DNA from: Metallyticus violacea
Taxonomy: Eukaryota; Arthropoda; Insecta; Mantodea; Metallyticidae
Direction: 5' to 3'
DNA: 64,000 nt
Assembly: GCA_030762175.1 (NCBI GenBank)
Contig: CM060831.1
Coordinates: 4,913,001 to 4,977,000, forward strand
The first letter of the stretch is position 1; each line of letters opens with the position of its first letter. Both the position numbers and the translations under genes were made by a program. A model generated the notes under the pieces. The model made no database searches. It worked only from the letters and a program-made list of their open reading frames with translations, and had not been told where the DNA came from. Below, in pieces: positions 1 to 11,913 of the stretch.

Positions 1-1140
1 TTGTGAACACCAAAACATTTTACTTTATTCCTTGATAAATCATTATAAGCAATGTAGCACAAAATGATGGCAGATCTATTTTAAATTATTCTTATCTTTA
101 AAAGCAACCTCCTTGACACTAATGTGCTTTTTCCAGCGGTACTCCATAACCTTTATTGCATCACAAAAATCAAATTCCTTTAGGCCTGCAACATATGCCT
201 TAATTGATGATTTAAGCTCTTCGTCGGACAAAAATTTCTTCCCACCAAGGAATTTTCTCAGTTTAGGGCATAGATGGAAGTTTAATAACCAATTCAGGGG
301 AGTAAAGGGGATGTGGCAGCACATTGTACCTCAATTCATTGATTTTCGCCATTGCAACGATACATTTGTGACGATGAGCATTGTTTTGATGAAAGATGAT
401 CTTTTTCTTTGATAAACGCGGCATTTTTGTCTTCAATAGGTCGATAGCATTAATACACTCCAGTGGGAAGATAATGAATTAGCAGCACACCCCTGATCTC
501 CCAGAATACCGACGCCATGTTCATTCTAGCCGATTTCACATACCTGTCCTTCTTTGTCGATGGAGAACCGTGGTGCTTCCATTGTTTAGACTGTTGTTTT
601 GTTTAAGGTGTGTAGTGTGTGAGAGACCCATGTTTAATCGGATACAAATCGACGTATAAAGTGGGTAGATCTCTATGAAAATAGGCCAAACACTCTGATT
701 CGCTTTTGTTTCTGAGTCAGCAGATACATTTTTTTTTCAAGCACAATTCTTCCTTGAAAATGCGAAATACGCACGACGCTTCAGCAGTTTCAGACACCTT
801 TAATCGGCGACGCCTCAGAATCATGCCATGCATTTTATCAATAATTTCTAATGCCGTAAGTATTTTGCACTTGGAAATGATGATACACATTCCTCTTGAG
901 TGTTTGTCATATCTGTTACATTCTTTACCAGGTACTCAATAACCGCACGGTGTTGGATATTTGCCATGTTTCTGTATACACTGCAACAAACAACTATAGC
1001 TTCCATGACTCTTGACCAGTCCCATGTATTATTATACAAATATTTCTATGAAAGACGGTGGATTTTAATAACAAAGTTACTTCAAACTGCTGCTGCATTC
1101 TATGGGTCATTCCGAGTACTATGTGGGAATATGATACACT
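1..1140 (-). pseudogene. mariner family A transposase relic (runs off left edge)
   Basis: Read on the minus strand, this is a decayed DD34D mariner transposase. The N-terminus lies near 990-850, with MANIQHRAVIEYLVKN followed by broken helix-turn-helix sequence. The C-terminal domain is the 82-residue frame at 324-76, with a degenerate PPYSPD-type segment and then FLGGKKFLSDEELKSS and MEYRWKKHISVKE, typical of mariner C-termini. The middle is frameshifted and has lost much of the catalytic core. The 5' end near 1108-1137 keeps a degenerate copy of the family inverted repeat (TCATTCCGAG...). The same family recurs at 12234-13574, 26074-27003 and 39640-40213. It is a non-functional DNA transposon copy. 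Family assignment is secure; exact ends are not. Confidence 0.75.
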
Positions 1141-1199
1141 CAAGCTGTTCTTTTGTTCATTGCAGTACATAAAACTGCACGGATGTCGAGGTTTCCCTG

Positions 1200-1868
1200 C
1201 TCCTGTTTTGAAAGTAAGTCCTAATGCCTTTTTATGTTTACGTAAAATGGAAAAGTCTATTTCACCACACTTATAATTGTTTTTACTCCGTTTACGTCAT
1301 TCACCGCTTTATTTACTATTTTTTGTAATATTCAGATTGTTAAATATAAAAGCAATGCTGTCGTGGGTTGTTTATTAATTAAATATTTATGTGCGCAAAA
1401 TTGCACATTTATTTTCGACATCTTTTTACACTTGTTACGTAAATCTCTGAACGTATTATCTAAATATCTTATGTTAGCCGTTCTTTCGTCTTTTATAGCC
1501 TAAATCACCGCGTCATTCTTTTTTTAGCGTTCTGAAACGTTATCGATGGCTCGAAACATAGCTGGCAGTGACTGACCAGATATGAGTGAATCAGCGGGTG
1601 GAAAACCATTACAGGGGAATCTATTGGTGAAAGTGTTTCTGCCGGGCACAATTCTGGTGGGAGAGTACAGTCTGTTGAACCAAAGCGACCCCCTCTCGGA
1701 TATGCTGCCTTGTCTACAAATTTCTCCCGTCTAGTAATTTGAAGCGCAATTAATAATAGTAGCAGGCAAGCCTAGAGACATGTAATCACTTATAAAAATA
1801 ACTTCAAACACTGTAGAGCGGATATGCTTTTTCATTAGCCAAGTTTCTTTATATCTACTTGACTATAC
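1200..1868. other. no gene seen
   Basis: AT-rich sequence with no recognisable coding or repeat signal. Confidence 0.5.
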
Positions 1869-1876
1869 ATATGTAC

Positions 1877-1877
<1 letters not shown>

Positions 1878-1916
<39 letters not shown>
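1878..1916. repeat. (AT)n microsatellite
   Basis: An alternating AT tract, followed by a T run up to about 1928. Confidence 0.95.
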
Positions 1917-1924
<8 letters not shown>

Positions 1925-2186
1925 TTTCAAAAAGGAATAGACATGACATTAACATTTAAATAGCTGTTCTATGCACACAAAAGGACAATAAAAAGTAAAA
2001 CTATATTTATTAAAATAAAAAAATCTAGCAAATAATGTCAAATTTCAAGTTCAATATAATTTACTTGTAGCACATAGACAGTGACAACCTTTGTCAATAC
2101 TTTTCTCTAATTTTTACGTAATTACATTTTATATAGATATGTGTATATCGAAAACAAGCTAAATATTTTAACTTGATTTTACTTTA

Positions 2187-2188
<2 letters not shown>

Positions 2189-2222
<34 letters not shown>
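2189..2222. repeat. (AAT)n microsatellite
   Basis: About eleven ATA/AAT triplets directly before the TIR-bounded mariner at 2239. Confidence 0.95.
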
Positions 2223-2224
<2 letters not shown>

Positions 2225-2238
2225 AAATATCGGACGTA

Positions 2239-2899
2239 AGAGGGCTACTCTAAAAATTTTCTCGGTTTGACTCAGAGGTGTCGTGAAATTGGCTAAAATA
2301 CTATGATTTGTTAAATATCCATCAAGATATGACGCGTTGTAAAGTTTCAGACGCGTAAGTGTAGTCACTTGTTTGTGATGATCATGTAAACAAAACGGAT
2401 AAAACTGAAATACGAACTTTGAATAAGTACTTCGTTTTGAAGGGTTTAACCCCAACAGAAATACAAAAGGAGTCAGATTGCACATTAAAGGATTCTTCCC
2501 TTGTGTTTTCGACGGTTAAAAGTGTATGTTACACAAAGTTTTGGGCATGAGAAAGCTGTCCCCTCAATGGTTGCTGCGTTTGTTAACAATGAGCCAAAAA
2601 CGTATTCGAATGAACATTTCGCAACAGTGTTTAAACTTGTTCAAACGCAATTCCAGTGAGTTTCTCCGACATTTCATAACAGTAGATGAAACATAGAATC
2701 ATCACTACACGCCAGAGACGAAGGAGCAATCCAAACAATGTGTGGCAACAGGTGAAAGTGCATCAAAGACAGCAAAAACGGTTCCATCTGCAGGAAAAGT
2801 CGTTGGACAAAATGCGTTGATTTACAAGGTGACAATTAGGATATAGTCTCAAATCTTGTGTTTTTTTGGTCGGACCGAGAACTTTTAGAGCGCCCCTCG
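2239..2899 (+). mobile_element. internally deleted mariner with TIRs and TA flanks
   Basis: The left end AGGGCTACTCTAAAAA...CTCGGT and the inverted right end GGGGCGCTCTAAAAG...CTCGGT are imperfect terminal inverted repeats of about 30 bp. TA lies immediately outside both ends (2237-2238 and 2900-2901), the mariner target duplication. Inside, plus-strand frames contain KYFVLKGLTPTEIQKE (N-terminal helix-turn-helix) and then YTPETKEQSKQ and SAGKVVGQN, which follow the first catalytic Asp region of mariner transposases. At 661 bp it is about half the usual 1.3 kb. Most of the DNA-binding region and everything after the SAGKV motif are gone. It is a dead, MITE-like deletion derivative of a mariner. 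Confidence 0.8.
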
Positions 2900-2901
2900 T
2901 A

Positions 2902-3430
2902 CACATTCTTCCCTAGAAGCCCATTGTTACGTAAGAGTGTAAAGATAAGACGATCCTTCACTATCCAACAATAAAACTTATGATTTCAGTGATAAACATG
3001 CATTAGTCCATTGGAAGTGAACGTTTTAAATTCGGTTTTAGCATTTTCTTAAGTTTTATTTTGCCGGTCAGTATTGTTAAAACGATTTAAATCTTTCACA
3101 CCTTCTATTCTGTTAACTTTTTATATTATTGAACGTGGTTATGTATACGACCTACATAACATTTACATGTATGATTTGAGAGGTTTCATAGTCCAGCTAG
3201 CACCCTGTTTGTAAGCCCTGCTAATTGCACGCCTCTCTTACATTTATTCACATATTTTATGGATAATATACAACGAGGAGGCCCCTAGTGCATTTTCAAT
3301 GCCCAGTAATTATGAAACATGAATGTAAATATTCATGCCATACATCTAGGATGTATTAGTATCACTGCAGAGACATACGATGTGATGTTTTCTCTTGAAA
3401 GGCGGTACGGACAGCAGTGCTGTCGCACTC
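2902..3430. other. no gene seen
   Basis: Nothing recognisable on either strand. Confidence 0.5.
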
Positions 3431-3435
3431 TCTCC

Positions 3436-4290
3436 TTAACGAAACCCCGCATTACATATCTGGGACGGTGAGATGGAATTCAATGTCACGGTGCAGTTGA
3501 CTGTTGAGTTCCGCGTCCGTTCCAACGTGTCGTCGAACCACTCACGGATGACAATAGCAAAGTGTGCCGTTGCAGAATCTTGTTGGGACCAGACAGTGAT
3601 AATGATGTCTGCTGCTGACGTAATCATGTCCCATATTGAACTCAGTTATTGTTTTTATAATAAAACACACAATTTATTTAAAAAGTGCTAATATTATGAA
3701 GCACTAACACCACCGTCAAACGTGAAACAAAACATCCGGCAAATGTCCTCCATTTGGTTGGCAAAATGTTCAGCGACTTTAGAGCAAAGTTCTGGCTGAA
3801 CTTCACTCATGGCACGTCTAGTTTCTTCCTTGAGTTGAGTGGTGGTTTGTGGATTGACCACATAAACACAAGATTAAACATACACCCACAAAAATGTAAA
3901 TGGTCCGTCTTGTGTTAGTTTGCTTTAAAAGCATGACATATGCAGATCTTTTGTTAAAATTCGCTGCAAACTGCTTCTCGGAATGGTTAATTGTTGAGAA
4001 CGGCGGCGAATCAACTTCATTGGGGTTGTAGTAACGCTCTGTCTGACGAGGGCAGCTTTCTCTACCGATCGACGAGAACGTCCAGGTGATTTGATGTTCT
4101 CTGTCGATCCTGTATCTTCAAATTTGTTTACCATTCTCCACACTGTTACCATTGTTGACACTATTGACACTTGATATTATTTCATCTACCAAAAATTACA
4201 CGAAGTCTTCGAACGATTTGTGTACCGTACTTAAAACGTGTTGACACTTCGGTATCGCTCCATTTTGGCTGGTAGCAATACACACAAATG
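3436..4290 (-). pseudogene. rearranged Tc1/mariner-superfamily (DUF4817-type) transposase relic
   Basis: Three minus-strand blocks resemble the insect DUF4817-type transposases. At 4170-3925 is an N-terminal helix-turn-helix: VNKFEDTGSTENIKSPGR, then RRRSQQLTIPRSSLQRILTKDLH. At about 3870-3690 is the C-terminal tail: QLKEETRRAMSEVQPELC...VAEHFANQMEDICRMF. At 3627-3436 is the central catalytic piece WSQQDSATAH, which carries the second catalytic Asp. On this strand the order is N-terminal, C-terminal, central, so the copy is scrambled or two copies are juxtaposed. No block is long enough to be active. Family recognition rests on motif order and memory of the family. Confidence 0.65.
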
Positions 4291-4365
4291 ACAATCGTTA
4301 ATCGCAATAGTAACAGATGACTGTTTGTCAAATTTCAGATCGGGAAACCTCCGACAGAAACATTG

Positions 4366-4500
4366 TGTTCATTTAGAGGATTATGCCACTTGACTTACCT
4401 TGAAAGAAATAAGGACCAAACAAATGATCTGCAATCATGCTCCTTTATATCACCACTTTTGGATGATTCTGTTGAACTTTGTTGATAGAAATTGCGACAT
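4366..4500 (-). pseudogene. transposase fragment, GPYFF motif region
   Basis: A minus-strand frame reads IADHLFGPYFFQGK, resembling the segment before the second catalytic Asp in DUF4817-type transposases. It lies upstream of the N-terminal block at 4170, so it belongs to a separate or rearranged copy. Short and frameshifted. Confidence 0.4.
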
Positions 4501-4509
4501 CCTTAGCCA

Positions 4510-5780
4510 TGATCTGCGGCAGATGTCTGTAAAATAATTTTATTCTGCCTCGCGCGTGTTGGAAATGTTTAAACGAACAAGGCGCCCGTTAAGTTTCCCA
4601 TCAGTCATTGACAGTCACAGGGTTCAATTTTGAATACTTTAGTATGTGATCGTGGTACCTAAAACTCCGCGGCACGATTTTTGGTTGATTTGATAGACGA
4701 TTGAGGCATTATCTTGTCACGGGAGCACAAGTTTATGCCTTAATCCATCACCCTCACTTGCTTTGTGTCTTTAACACATGGTGTTCTAAAAACTATTTTT
4801 TCAACTTCGACAAGCTCAGTGGCGCCTCACCAAAACGAGCTATAAAATCGTGCACGATAATACTCATGATTTTTAGTAAAATGGCCTCCTGTAAACTTAA
4901 AACAACCCTATCCACCATCATGCAATCAAAAATGTTGATTTATATTCTTCTATTTTTTATCTCGTAGCAACATTCACATTGTGTTATGCTAGAAAGCCAA
5001 ACAAATTGCTAAGGTTAGCAGGCTATTGTAGATGCATTTGGAGTTAACGAACGTATTGTCGAAATGATATCTTACATAAACACATTCATCAAGACTTTGT
5101 TTATATTATCGCAGGCACGCACCCTTCATTATTTACTATTGCATAAATAGCGCAAATAGCTGCACTGGATAAAATCGTTAAACATAAACATTTTTACAAT
5201 ATACAATAGCCAGCTTATGACACATTCACCCTTTTCGCGTATTTTGTTTTCATTGTTCACAAAACCCTAGGTGTCAAATTCTGTCAGTCATTCTGTTTCA
5301 TATTTGGTAGCCTTTAAAACGATTTCCAATGCCGGAAAAAAACACCTGTTAAGAGTTTTAAATTTTTACAGTTGTGCCAAAATGTTAAAAACTCTTTTGT
5401 GTTTTCAAGTAGTCCCCCCCCCCCCACAAATAAGAGCTTGTCCGTTGTTAGTGGTGTGTAGCGACAGTTGGCAGTAGCATAAACTGAGGTGCACTCTTTA
5501 ATGTGCTCCTGTTACTACTGAATACAGATTACAAATGCTAGAATCTTAGAAAATACTCCAAGAATTAACGTAGCTGAAATACACAAATACTGAAAATTTT
5601 ATTATGACTTATTGTTTTCTGTTTGATAACCTTTGGTCTTGATATAATAGGATAATTTTGATAAGAGTAGGTTATGATTTACACAGTGAACTTTTGATAG
5701 ATCAAGAATATTCTTAGTGTATTAAATTTATTATCAAGGGATTGAAGAAGTTCATGAGCTAACTTGAAAGCGGCATTATT
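4510..5780. other. no gene seen; poly-C tract at 5413-5425
   Basis: AT-rich sequence with several short, unsupported ORFs. The only notable item is a homopolymer C run near 5413. Confidence 0.5.
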
Positions 5781-5797
5781 GGTTGACATATAGAGTA

Positions 5798-6983
5798 GAT
5801 CAATAAGTTTACGGCCTAACAATTTTCTAGGTACGATAAAGACAAAATCTATATTTCACTTTTCAATATAGTTACCCTTTATTGCAATAGACTTCTCACA
5901 TCTTTGAATTAACATTTCAATCCCCCCCCTCCAATAGAAATATGGTCTGCAAAATCACCTTCCTTGAAGGTCCTTCTTTAGTTTTGAGAGGAGGAAATAG
6001 TCACTGGGAGCCAGATCTGGGCTGTAGGGTGGATGATCGATCTTCTTGAAGCCACATTTTTTCACAGCTTCCTTTGCAACAAGAGCTGTGTGTACAGGCG
6101 CGTTGTCGTGAAGAAGGCGCACACCACCACTCAGCTTTCCTTGCCTTTTCTCTTTGATGGAAGCACGTAGTCTGTGCAGTAGGCCAGCACAGTACTCCCC
6201 ATTTACTGTGGTGTTCCTCTCCTTGAAGTCAATGAAGAGTATTCTTCACAGTCCCAAAAGATTGTGATCATGATCTTGTTTTTTTAACTGAGTGACCTTG
6301 GCCTTTAGAGCGGTGATTCGCCAGGTTTACGCCTGCCACTCCATTGTTTCTGTTTTGGACCAGGGATCATAGCAGAGGACCAGTTTCATCTCCTGTAACA
6401 ATGGTTTGCAGAACTTCTCTTTCGTTGCCACGGCAGAGCCCCAAAAATGCCTGACAACAGATGACTCGTTGCTGCTTTTGGACTGAAGAAAGAAGTGTAG
6501 GCACTTACCTTATTCGTGTTTAAATGTTCATGAATAATTCGAAGGTCTGTTGTTTTAGAAAGTCCAACATTGCTGCTATTTCTGTTACTTTGAGCCGCCG
6601 GTCTCCCATAATTTCTCCTTCCACAAAAGCGAGCGATGTTTTCAGGAGTGAGCACCTCCAAGGGCCGGCCTGCACGCTCTTTCTCGATCCATTGGAAAAA
6701 GTTTGGCCCATTCTTTTATGGTAGAATATGAGGGTAGATGCTTCCCCAATACACCATCCAATAGTGTAGTAGTGTAGTACGTCCTTCTTTTATGAAGAAC
6801 TTAATAACGGGTCGATACTCATTTTGAACATGTCACAATCTTCTACACATTACTGTCTTTATGCAACTATATCTTAACAAGTGAACCTAGCGGAGCGGAA
6901 GTTACAGTTGCAATTATTTACTTAACAGATAAGGTCTGACACCAGATAAGGTTTAGTGAAGGCGAGGCCGGAAACTTATGGAC
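5798..6983 (-). mobile_element. mariner family B, near full length, inactivated
   Basis: The ends are matching inverted repeats, GATCAATAAGTTTACGGCC on the left and GGTCCATAAGTTTCCGGCC inverted on the right, each next to a TA. The 1186 bp length is close to a complete mariner. On the minus strand the transposase is readable across shifting frames: WAKLF...LEVLTPENIA (DNA-binding domain), SKTTDLRIIHEHLNTNKVSA (second helix-turn-helix), WQRKRSSANH out of frame where the family has the NEREVL segment, a DNA segment encoding LLHDNAP in another frame, and a PYSPDLAPSD-like segment before the C-terminus SIAIKGNYIEK. Many frameshifts and stops make it a pseudogene. The sister copy is at 22107-23040 on the opposite strand. 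Confidence 0.85.
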
Positions 6984-7059
6984 CTACTTTCGTATTTTTC
7001 CTAAATCCAAACTGTTCCCTTGCTAAAATTTTATTTTTATTAGATGCCGATGAACATTA

Positions 7060-7400
7060 ATTTTTTTAAATACTTTGGAGAAAGCTGTTAGTAACGATAC
7101 TGGTCTGTAGCTCGACATTACATAATGATTTAACAATAGACTCTTTTAATGGATCTGAAAATGTCTCGAAAGAAGTTACTGATATGACTTTAGAGTTTCT
7201 AAAATGATCATTACCTAGGTTTAGTATTTTTATAGTTATTTCGTCATATTCTGATGAATTCTTGTTTTGGGGGGACTGTATTACTTTATTTACTTCAGTT
7301 ACACAAATTAAAGCTGGACTCAAGTTAATGCTTGGAGTTGGTCCACCAATTTTTTTATTTCAATTTTTCCTTCCTGTGGTCTCAAGGAAAAAAGCTTTGT
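7060..7400 (-). pseudogene. non-LTR retrotransposon reverse transcriptase fragment
   Basis: The minus-strand frame reads VTEVNKVIQSPQNKNSSEYD, then EITIKILNLGNDH, then DPLKESIVKSL. This matches the start of jockey-clade or related LINE reverse transcriptases, where the pattern is 'EV...I..L...KS.G.D.I..K.L' followed by 'P...K...V.P..K'. About 85 residues of an RT domain of roughly 250 remain, without the catalytic YADD or FADD box. Ends are not defined. Confidence 0.6.
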
Positions 7401-8078
7401 ATAGTTTTCGATTTCTTTATACTCAATCAAGACAAAACGAAATAAATCCACCATTTCATAAATTTACACGGAGGTGCACAAGTTTGCCATCAATAATAAA
7501 GTTTCAATTGCCGCTTTATTTATTTACTATTCAAATCTTGCCGTCTTAATATAAAGAAGAAATCATGCCTAAGTTATAGAACTGTTAGCCTTATGCTTCT
7601 GGACATGTATCCAATTTGCAGGGTAGTAAACAGAGGCATGAGCCGTGCTTTGCGACCAATACGGTAATTTATTTAGCAACATCAGATTAGAGGGCCGGGA
7701 ATAGCCTGTTGCCGACACCCTCACGAGTTATGGGGATATTTCCACCGGATTTATAACACGTAGCAAGGTCGATATTTCGACTGACTCGTGTTCTTGTCAA
7801 TTTCAGAAAATCCCACTTAGTTTCAAATTGGTTCATAGCGCGAGGAACTTGAACGTTTATCATTCTGTGGTTTCTGTTAAAGTCAGGGAGTTAGCTGGTT
7901 TATTTTGTGTATAGAAAATTGCTGCAGTTAACTCCCTTCAAACTTAGCACCTTTTCGTATTTACTTTACCGTACAGGATGATCTTTGATGCTTTCCATTT
8001 GCAAAAGCTATGCTCAGCATTTAGCTGATGCAGTATAAAGTAATGGAAGATTTTTCTTTCATTAAACCGTTCCAAGTG
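7400..8078. other. no gene seen
   Basis: No coding or repeat signature recognised. Confidence 0.5.
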
Positions 8079-8080
8079 TA

Positions 8081-8870
8081 CGAGGGACATTATAAAAGTT
8101 TTGTAACCAGCCTGACCAATTTGGATAGTAATGTCTACAAAAATGTAACTACTGCAGTCGGCAACAATGAACCTTATGCTATCAAAATATACAAAAGTGC
8201 AAGTTTAAACTTGCATAGTCACTGACGCACATCTGTCAAGTTCAGCTTGAAAACTGTTACTCTACATTTTCACACGCTAGAAATTGAGTGAAAGATCGGG
8301 AGGGGAGGGAAAAAAAAAACATTCAAGAGGACTTGGTAGCTGTTCATGGTGATCAAATGCTTTCATTTGATATCATTGCAAGATGGGTTCGATCATTTGA
8401 AGAAGGGCGAGAGACTTTGAAAGAAAACCCTCGCTCTGGCCGGCCTCGGGAAGCTGTGAACGAGAGAACAATTCAGAGTGAGGAATCTCGACATATTACT
8501 GTTGAAATGGAAGTGGGTATCATGTTGTTGCATTGACAGTATCTCGGAAACTGCTGAGCATGTTTTCACCAAAAGGTCCTAAACGTTTGACAGATATATG
8601 CACTGGTGATGAAAGTTGATATACCACCCCAAATAAAGCTCAGAACTCCATATGGGTAAATGAGAATGACCCAAGACCGGTTGTTCTTTATCAAGATTTT
8701 AGTTCTCGGAAGGGAATGTTCGCTGTTTTCTTCAACTATGAAGGACCATTAGTGTTGACTGTATGCCAGAAGGAATGACAATGAATGAAGAATACTGTGA
8801 CACTTGATTTTTGAATAAGTTGTTACTACCACTTAAACACTTAAAAGGTACATTGACTCATCAATATCAA
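8081..8870 (+). pseudogene. mariner transposase relic with left TIR
   Basis: A TIR-like start CGAGGGACATTATAAAAG follows TA at 8079-8080. Plus-strand coding begins near 8290: NIQEDLVAVHGDQMLSFD, then WVRSFEEGRETLKENPRSG and RPREAVNERTIQ, the N-terminal DNA-binding domain and GRP linker of mariner. After a gap, 8590-8800 gives LTDICTGDES (first catalytic Asp region), AQNSIWVNENDPRPVV and MFAVFFNYEGPLVL. The catalytic core after this point decays and the C-terminus is missing; unrelated transposase pieces follow. Dead copy. Confidence 0.7.
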
Positions 8871-8871
8871 G

Positions 8872-9045
8872 GAAGAAGATGCTGGAACTGCCTCCCTTCG
8901 TTTTCCATACATTTCTTACATCAGGTTATGAAATTTACCATTACGCTCTCCAGTTCCCTCTGAGAAATGGTAGAAATTTCTTCACGAATGATACATTTAA
9001 ATTCACCTAATGTGTGTACACGTTATCTTTTAATACTCCCTAGAG
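8872..9045 (-). pseudogene. transposase C-terminal fragment
   Basis: The minus-strand frame reads VYTLGEFKCIIREEIST, ISQRELESVMVNF, then KKCMENEGRQFQHLLP and a stop. This is the typical C-terminal tail of Tc1/mariner-superfamily transposases of the DUF4817 type ('IR.EI..I....L..V..NF..R...C....G..F.HLL'). It has one internal stop and no catalytic core. Confidence 0.55.
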
Positions 9046-9324
9046 ATAAACGTTGCAGGGTGTTAATTCAGGGACCGATTGGGTCATTAGTGTGAGTGAA
9101 AACACAATCGCCGAATATTTCCTGAATTGCTTGCAAGTTGAAAAGGATTTCAAGATATTCTCCACATACCTATCACTATTCATTGAAATTACAACTCTCT
9201 TGAGTCGAAGCGAGCATTGGGTGGAGGAAAGCCCTTTTCAATCTGACCGTTTTCAGGGACTCTCAGGACATGTTGTTCATGAACGTCAAATAATCAATGT
9301 AGTTCATTACTAACAGCGAAACAT

Positions 9325-9600
9325 ACATCAACAACCAGTTTGAGAAGTTCTTCTTTTCCAAGACAACGCCTGCCTACATACAGCTGCTTTGACAACGGAA
9401 AAACTTGAGAAAATCCGCTGGAAAAATTGAAAACCCCTCCCCTTTTATAGCTCATACCTATCGCTTTGCGATCATGTGCTTGAACTCTAAAAAGAAACTT
9501 GGGAGGTAAGCGGTTACATAGCACACAAAAGTATGGAAGCATTTATGCACAGCTGACTGGAAACCAAACCCCATTCTTTCTTCGATAATAGAATTAACCG
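9325..9600 (+). pseudogene. mariner transposase C-terminal fragment
   Basis: A plus-strand frame reads FFQDNACLHTAALTTEKLEK (second catalytic Asp in QDNA). It continues to LCDHVLEL, a degraded YSPDLSPCD segment, and KETWEVSG...HSFFDNRIN, equivalent to the LGGKRF...FF..GI tail. One internal stop is visible. This is the last third of a mariner transposase from a family different from the piece at 8081. Confidence 0.65.
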
Positions 9601-9604
9601 CTTC

Positions 9605-10130
9605 TTATTGGATGGCAGAATGTGTTTGTAAGTCTTGAAATGGCGTATTATTTTTATTTAATTTGATTTATATAAATTACAAAAAAAGAAATATTCTGAT
9701 TTATAAGAAATGTTTTATGAGATAAAATATGCTACAGAATTTAACGCTCCTAAAGGTTTTCAGAATAATAATTTTGTTAAATTATGCATATTTATTACCT
9801 TTAAGTATTAAACTGTACCTTTTGTTATTCTTATAAAGCTATCTTTTTTATCATCCAGTTTAAAAACTAGTCGAAGCCAATGAACGGTTGATTTTAGGTA
9901 AAGGGAATTTCCACGGCCTAAGGTTTCAATTTTCGCTGCCCGTACCTCCCTCGAGAGACTTTGTGAGTGGAAGCAACAGGTATCAGCAGGTGGGAGAGGT
10001 TGTGCGCATTGTGGAATGTAAAGCTAACAAGTGGCGTTCGATAAATTTATCTATTTAAGTATGATATAGATGAGCTTATCACGGACATATCTTTGTACAA
10101 AAACTGGAAAGAAAATAGCTGCAACAATGT
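9605..10130. other. no gene seen
   Basis: AT-rich, with no recognisable signal. Confidence 0.5.
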
Positions 10131-10329
10131 CGCCACACTGTTAATGAACACTCGAGGGCGTTGTTGTTCTCAGCATGTCTAGAGGAATGTTCAACAAACT
10201 CAGCGTCACTAATGCACTATCTATAGAAGGACGAATACAAAGTTTCACTAAAATTGAGGCGACACGTGCTAGGAACGTACAGGTCTACCAGAAGCCTGTG
10301 GTAATACAACTTCGCCATGTCGAACAGTG

Positions 10330-10520
10330 GTGCAGGAGTGTCAGACTTTCGACAAGAATGTAGCAGAGTGGAAGATGCATCAAGTTTAGAAGATGTCTTG
10401 TCCTTGAAGCGCATTACGTTGATTTGGTTGAATCGCTGTTGACGGTGGGTCGTTCATTGACAGTGAAGGAATTAGCCGCAGAAGTCAGAACAATTGACAA
10501 CACATTGCTGCAGTAGGGCG
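10330..10520 (+). pseudogene. mariner N-terminal (DNA-binding) fragment
   Basis: Across two frames the plus strand reads FRQECSRVEDASSLEDVLSL and HYVDLVESLLTVGRSLTVKE, LAAEVRTIDNTLLQ. This is the linker and second helix-turn-helix of a mariner transposase ('V..LL..DRRLTV.ELA.EVGIS..T'). No catalytic domain follows. Confidence 0.55.
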
Positions 10521-10602
10521 CTCCTTCTCAAACATCAACACAAAGGGCTTAACTACGGATGTCCAGTGTCTTCCAGAAGTGTGACAGTGAGTGATAAATG
10601 CA
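10515..10602 (+). repeat. dispersed repeat shared with 14926-15003
   Basis: About 80 bp including CTTCTCAAACA, AGGGCTTAACTACGGA and CCAGAAGTGTGACAGTG recurs with small changes at 14926-15003. Family unknown. Confidence 0.7.
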
Positions 10603-10604
10603 GC

Positions 10605-11910
10605 AGCGGATTACATTGAAGGAATGTGCAAGTGTCCAAGTTGTGGAATAAATGGTTTACTACTTACAGATGTTTTGTCATTGCTTTTAATTCAGCCCTT
10701 CTAGGTTATGTATGCAACCAAGGCTCCCTACACGGTGAAAGAGGGGGTAGATATAAAATAATATACGAGAGGTTAAATGCGGTGTATGATAATATTGCAG
10801 CATATCACAATGTTAAGCTTATGGCTAGCACCTTCACACAGGCCGCCCTTCCCGAGATATTTATCAAATAGTGGAAGCTATGATTATAGCAGATTGTCAT
10901 GTCAAGTTTAATGTAATGACCTGTAAACTACCAAGGTTTTAATAATCTGATTATGCCAAAGTACAATTTCAATAGTTAACTCAAATGCTGATACCAAAGC
11001 AGAAAGCATGTCATCAGAAATTCAGTTAGTAGAAATTATGCCCCCTTTAAGAAAATCCTAATGACATTGTTAGAGGAGATGAAACTTGGCCCAGAAACTC
11101 AACTACCAAGAAACTTCGAAATTTATAATTGCCAAACATAAGGTTATTTTTATTTCAACATTTATACTTTTACTGCAAGTATAAAATAATTACGTTTATT
11201 ATAAGTACCAACATGTGTTATAATGATGCCCCTCAGCGGCAATATATTGTTCGCATCTTCCCTAAGAACACGGTAGTTCCAAACACGTTTCTTACTATTG
11301 ATAAACATTGTCTGTATAACTTTTTAACCATCTGGAACATGATTGCCAGAGTAGTCCTACCACTTCTTTGCAAGAATCCGTTATCACATGTGTGTCTCAT
11401 AAAATCCGTTCTTCAAGGTTATTCATGTAGGGCACAACGATGAGTAAGTAAAAATGAATTTGTGCAATGATAGCACAACCCCTCTCTGGCGAATTCCCCC
11501 TAAAACGAACTACTAGCTGCTACTTGCACATGGATTATACCACTTTGGCGCTCTACTGACCCCAATCTACTGGAATTTATAAAAGTTTCACTTTGTGTGT
11601 TAGGCTACAATGGTTTTACTTCTTGTGGATTTATAGAATAAATGTAGAATTAAAGTCCAAAAAGAAATATAGACTCTTTCAACAGAAAATAAAAGTGTTA
11701 GTATGAATGACGTAACTCTGAACGTACACAATAGCACTGCTCATTAGCGTTGATACATAACAAGTGTTTGAGTTCATAAACGATAACAGGTAGAGCAATA
11801 AACGAAAGTAGAAAAAGAGTGCATCGGAAATAGGAAATGTGTCTTTAAACATGCACTGAACAGAACGCTAAGAAATCAACTGGTGTAATACTTTGAAATG
11901 CAAGCGTTTA
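10605..11910. other. no gene seen
   Basis: Several ORFs of 65-105 codons exist, but none shows a recognisable family. Confidence 0.45.
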
Positions 11911-11913
11911 AAG

